A stretch of DNA of 64,000 nucleotides from Burkholderiales bacterium (GTDB lineage: Bacteria > Pseudomonadota > Gammaproteobacteria > Burkholderiales > Burkholderiaceae_C). The notes beneath the pieces were generated by a model. It was given only the letters and a program-made list of their open reading frames with translations, had not been told where the DNA came from and made no database searches. Made by a program: the position numbers and the translations under genes. Each line of letters starts with the position of its first letter. Within the stretch, counting starts at the first letter, position 1. Shown here piece after piece: positions 60,883-64,000 of the stretch. Location: the NCBI GenBank assembly GCA_016192425.1, contig JACPUE010000010.1, positions 1 to 64,000 on the forward strand, written 5' to 3'.

Positions 60883-61752
60883 CTACAGCCCCGTGGCAGA
60901 CAGCAGCGCCACCTTTTGGCCCTGTATCGTGGCGCTGGCGCCCTGCTCGGGAGGCGTGGCAGTGGCGCTTGCTTTGGCTGGTATTTGGGTTGCCAGCGTG
61001 GGTACAGCCACGGTCTGGGCGGGCAGCACTGCGCGGCCGGTGGATGCCACTTGGCGCAGGCGGTAGTGCTCTGCCAGCACCTTTTCTGCATAGCCCCCGT
61101 CGTTCTGGGGATCGCTGGCACCTACGTAATAGGCCAGCCCACCCTGAACCGATCCGGCCCGGGCAATGCAGTCCTGCAGCACTTTCACGCCGACGCGCAG
61201 GTTGGACACCGGGTCGAAGGCGGCCAACTGGCCTCCCAGGGACTCGTACTTGTCGGTATGCACGCGCGTGATCACCTGCATCAGCCCTTGAGCGCCTACC
61301 GGGCTTTGGGCAAAGGGGTTGAAGCGCGATTCGATGGCCATCACGGCCAGGATCAGCGTCGGGTCGAGCTTGGCACGGGTGCCGATCTCGTAGGCCTCGG
61401 CCACAAGCAAGCCCAGGGGCTCGGGCGCCACGCGGTATTTCCTGCTGAGCCAGTAGGCCACGCGGGCCTGCTCCTGGGGCAGTTCCTTGGGGTTGACGGC
61501 CAGGGCTCGTTCGCTGGGTTCCTGCAAATCTTCTGCCGGGACCACCAGCGTCTCTTGGCGGGCCTGCAACCAGTCCATCAGCTGCGCCTCGCCCGCCTGG
61601 CGCAGATCTGGCCGGGCAGTCAAGGTGATGGCGATGATGGCCACGGCCACGCCCAGAAGAGCAAAGCCGCTGTGGGTGATGTGCAGAAACCCCTGTGCCA
61701 GGGTGGCAACCAAGGAACGAAGCCCGGAGACCATATTGTTTGTCGCTGTCAT
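60883..61752 (-). CDS. SLT-domain lytic transglycosylase
   Basis: A 289-aa protein. An N-terminal membrane helix (ITHSGFALLGVAVAIIAITL, ~residues 25-45) anchors a periplasmic SLT domain (~115-235) with catalytic Glu in LILAVMAIESRFNPFAQSPVGAQGLMQV and GLAYYVGA. It cleaves peptidoglycan. An Ala/Thr-rich tail follows. AT-rich DNA lies upstream of its start. Confidence 0.9.
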   Translation of the reverse strand: MTATNNMVSGLRSLVATLAQGFLHITHSGFALLGVAVAIIAITLTARPDLRQAGEAQLMDWLQARQETLVVPAEDLQEPSERALAVNPKELPQEQARVAYWLSRKYRVAPEPLGLLVAEAYEIGTRAKLDPTLILAVMAIESRFNPFAQSPVGAQGLMQVITRVHTDKYESLGGQLAAFDPVSNLRVGVKVLQDCIARAGSVQGGLAYYVGASDPQNDGGYAEKVLAEHYRLRQVASTGRAVLPAQTVAVPTLATQIPAKASATATPPEQGASATIQGQKVALLSATGL

Positions 61753-62467
61753 AGCTTTCCTTTCTGGTGCGAACGCCAGGCTGTTGCGGCCAGAGGCCTT
61801 GCAGCAGCAGGGGGTTTCGCCTGGATTGGTACGCCATCAAGTCCGGGCCATGGATACGGATGGGGCCCTGGAACTGACTTTGCCGATGTCGGCAGCGGTT
61901 CGGGTTACTACTGATTTCTCAGAAGCTGGCGGATTCTAGGAGGGCAGTAAATACCAAGTCAATACTATTAAACTGTTTTTTAAGACATAAAAATTCTAAA
62001 AATACTGTCAAAAATCACAGATTTTGGGTGTTTTCTCCTCTGTGCCGGGGGCTTGGGCGTTGGTGCGCTGGACAGGCTGGAGAGCCGCGTCCAATTTCAA
62101 TCGCCGCGTGCTCCATGATTGAGGGGCTGATTTGTGCTGGGGCGCATTCTTTGATAAGGTGTGGTTGCCTCTTCAATGAAGGCATCGCCGGACGAAGTAA
62201 AGCCCGCTGCCAGTGCATGCAGTGCCAGTGCAGACAGAGCGCCGAGCTTCCAAGGCAACCCCCTGGGGGCAATCCCTTGCCCTCCTGCGGTTCGGACCAC
62301 ACTTCTCCGTTCCGCAACCCGATGGCAAAGACCGTTGTGTCAGCCGTCAAGCCCGGATGGGTGGTGCAAGGCGCCGCTCCTCCGGGCTTTCTTGTTTCAA
62401 CCGGTTGCCGTGGCAGCGCCAAAGTCTGCTCCAATCGCGCCATCGTTTTGCCGTGCCAACGGGCCCC
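61753..62467. other. 715-nt intergenic region with an AT-rich tract
   Basis: No convincing gene was found here. 61938-62030 is strongly AT-rich (runs such as AAAATTCTAAAAATACTG) in an otherwise GC-rich window and probably contains promoters for the minus-strand transglycosylase and perhaps for the plus-strand DUF748 gene. A short open frame at 62028-62471 is Cys-rich and unlike a protein. Confidence 0.5.
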
Positions 62468-64000
62468 ATGAAGAGTTCCCTGATCCTGCCGTTCGTTCGT
62501 TTGTTGTCTTCTCCCCAAGGAAATACCTGGCTGCGCAGGCTCCGGATTGCCGCAGCAGTGCTGGTGCTGGTCTGGCTGGCGCTGTGGCTGGCCGTTCCGC
62601 CGCTGGTTCACTCCAGGGCGCAGCAGGCACTGAGCGATCTGCTGGGGCGCCAGGTGAGCATTGGCCGCTTGCAGTTTCTGCCCTGGTCGCTGGAGTTGAC
62701 CCTGCAGGATCTGAGCGTGGCGGGGCGCGACGGCTCCGAGGAGCCGCAGTTGAAGGTGGCGCGCATCCATGCGGATCTGGAATTGCAATCCTTGCTGCGC
62801 AGGGCGCCGGTGATCGATGCGCTGGAGGTGGACGCTCCCATCCTGCGGATCACCCAGCTTGCACCCGGGCAGACCGATCTGGATGATGTGGTGCACAGGC
62901 TTACCCAGCCGGGGCCAGAGGGCGCGCAGCCCCTGGGCTTTGCCCTGTACAACATTGCCCTGCAAGGCGGTGCCATCGATTTTGTAGACCGTACCGTGGG
63001 ACAGACCCATGAAGTGCGGGACATCGCTTTCTCGCTGCCCTTCTTGAGCAACCTGAGCGCCCAGCGCGCGGTCAAGGTGCAGCCACGGCTGGCCCTGCGC
63101 ATTGGCAGCAGCATGTTCGATTCGGCTGCCGAGGCCATGCCCTTCGTGGAAAGCCATCGCACCGATGCAGTGCTGCGTTTTCAGGGGCTGGACCTTGCGC
63201 CCTACAAGAACTACCTTCCGGCGGGCCTGCCCTTGGCGCTCACGTCGGGTACGCTGAACGCCGACTTGCGCATTGCCTTCGAGCAAAGGCCGCAGCCTGT
63301 GGTTCAAATCAGTGGGAGGCTGGGCCTGGACAAGCTGCGCTTGCAAGACGGGCGCCAGCGTGAATGGCTGTCCCTGGAGGCGCTGCAACTGCAGGTGGCG
63401 GATTTTCAGCCGCTGCAGCGCGTGCTGCGCGTGGATTCTGTGGAGCTGACTGCTCCGCAGGCGCATCTGCGCCGCAACGCGGCAGGCCAGTGGGACTGGG
63501 GGGCGCAGGCCGCAGCGGCGGCCCGCAAGCCCGCGCCTGGCAAAGCGCAGCAGGGTGCAGCACCGGCCGGTGGCTGGACGCTGTCCCTGGGCCGGTTCGC
63601 CACGCATGGCGGTTCGCTGCAATGGGAGGATGAAAGCGTCCCTGGCGGTGCAAGACTGGCTGTGCGCAACCTGGTTCTGCAGGCGTCGGCCCTGTCCCTC
63701 CCGGCGGCAGCGCCCATGCAATGGGCGGGCAGCCTGGCGTTGGCGCCGCTGGAGGGCAGCAGCCCGCAGAACCCAGCGCAGGCCGGCGCACCGGCCACCC
63801 TGGCATTTGCTGGCGCTGGCACTGTGCAGCAAGGCCGTGTGGCGCTCTCGCTGCGCAGCCTGCCGCTGGAATGGGGGGCGCCGTACCTGGGCGCCTGGTT
63901 CACCCCCAGGCTCTCGGGGGCGCTGGAAACCGATGCCGGGCTGGCCTGGAACGGTGACACCTGGGTGGCACGGGTGGCCCGCCTGGGGCTGGACGGGGTC
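62468..64000 (+). CDS. DUF748/AsmA-like protein, N-terminal part (cut by window end)
   Basis: The frame is open for 511 codons from ATG 62468 to the window edge. A membrane anchor (IAAAVLVLVWLALWLAVPPLV, ~residues 25-45) is followed by ARQ/ALSDLLGRQVSIGRLQFLPWSLELTLQDLSV and repeated beta-rich modules (DLDDVVHRLTQPGPEGAQPLGFALYNIALQGGAIDFVDRT), the DUF748 signature of the AsmA-like/bridge-like envelope proteins thought to move lipids. The 3' part lies beyond the window. Confidence 0.88.
   Translation, partial: MKSSLILPFVRLLSSPQGNTWLRRLRIAAAVLVLVWLALWLAVPPLVHSRAQQALSDLLGRQVSIGRLQFLPWSLELTLQDLSVAGRDGSEEPQLKVARIHADLELQSLLRRAPVIDALEVDAPILRITQLAPGQTDLDDVVHRLTQPGPEGAQPLGFALYNIALQGGAIDFVDRTVGQTHEVRDIAFSLPFLSNLSAQRAVKVQPRLALRIGSSMFDSAAEAMPFVESHRTDAVLRFQGLDLAPYKNYLPAGLPLALTSGTLNADLRIAFEQRPQPVVQISGRLGLDKLRLQDGRQREWLSLEALQLQVADFQPLQRVLRVDSVELTAPQAHLRRNAAGQWDWGAQAAAAARKPAPGKAQQGAAPAGGWTLSLGRFATHGGSLQWEDESVPGGARLAVRNLVLQASALSLPAAAPMQWAGSLALAPLEGSSPQNPAQAGAPATLAFAGAGTVQQGRVALSLRSLPLEWGAPYLGAWFTPRLSGALETDAGLAWNGDTWVARVARLGLDGV

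Noticed and set aside
62028-62471. A short plus-strand open frame before the DUF748 gene
   Set aside because: It is Cys-rich and unlike a folded protein, with no Shine-Dalgarno and no similarity recognised.
62015-63832. A 605-codon minus-strand open frame opposite the DUF748 gene
   Set aside because: The plus strand shows a membrane anchor and DUF748 modules; the minus translation is His/Gln/Arg-rich and lacks domains.
1-64000. CRISPR arrays, tRNA genes, insertion sequences with transposases
   Set aside because: No regularly spaced direct repeats, no cloverleaf sequences and no transposase or integrase reading frames were seen by eye.

Overview
The window looks like a chromosomal segment of a Comamonadaceae bacterium (Betaproteobacteria, Burkholderiales; Acidovorax-like). 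This is inferred from the high GC content, the gene families (glnA-ntrB-ntrC, folA/thyA, nrdR-glyA), the 5S rRNA tail, and two families of dispersed palindromic intergenic repeats of a kind I associate with comamonads. The species is not claimed.

Layout. 1-120: 3' end of a 5S rRNA gene and its terminator. 142-2667: rRNA pseudouridine synthase, EI24 membrane protein, CinA-like protein. 2693-7740: nitrogen regulation unit (NtrC box, sigma-54 promoter, glnA, small secreted protein, ntrB, ntrC). 7777-8556: exonuclease III. 8785-12946: a compact three-gene unit of MglA-like small GTPase, soluble histidine kinase and a receiver-domain/GspE-PilB ATPase fusion. 13073-29686: a large metal-acquisition-like locus with a Crp/Fnr regulator, three TonB-dependent receptors (one with an apparent frameshift), a Tat-type ABC solute-binding protein, an exported and membrane-anchored CobN-like chelatase, an ExbB-like channel, an ExbD-like DUF2149 protein, an ABC permease and ATPase, and NnrS. 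29745-31299: a Fic gene sitting between two copies of the NnrS 3' end. 31335-34456: arsenic resistance (acr3, arsC, arsR, arsM). 34542-36555: two toxin-antitoxin-like pairs. 36765-47532: molybdenum/tungsten region (modABC, TonB receptor behind a ModE-type operator, TupA-like binding protein, DUF2478, BtuFCD/MolABC-type transporter, methyltransferase, modE). 47555-64000: mainly housekeeping genes (folA, thyA, FAD oxidase, YihY, TetR-DUF418 pair, hydrolase, O-acylhomoserine sulfhydrylase, CBS protein, aroC, nrdR, glyA, transglycosylase) and the start of a DUF748 protein cut by the window edge.

How it works together. The two accessory blocks of most interest are both built around outer-membrane TonB receptors. 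In the first (13.8-29.7 kb) a periplasm-facing CobN homologue is encoded beside its own putative proton-driven ExbB/DUF2149 motor and an ABC importer, without any cobaltochelatase ATPase partner. This suggests handling of a metal chelate rather than B12 synthesis. In the second (36.7-47.5 kb) the regulator ModE, a classical modABC set and a perfect CGTTAT-N12-ATAACG operator in front of a TonB receptor suggest molybdate- or tungstate-repressed uptake that includes active outer-membrane transport. Almost all genes in both blocks overlap by 4 nt (ATGA), so they are probably co-translated. Repeat family A (AGCGCTT-N7-AAGCGCT plus an AT-rich arm) occurs at least seven times and supplies the stop codon of two genes. 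Repeat family B (about 125 bp, GC-rich) occurs four times.
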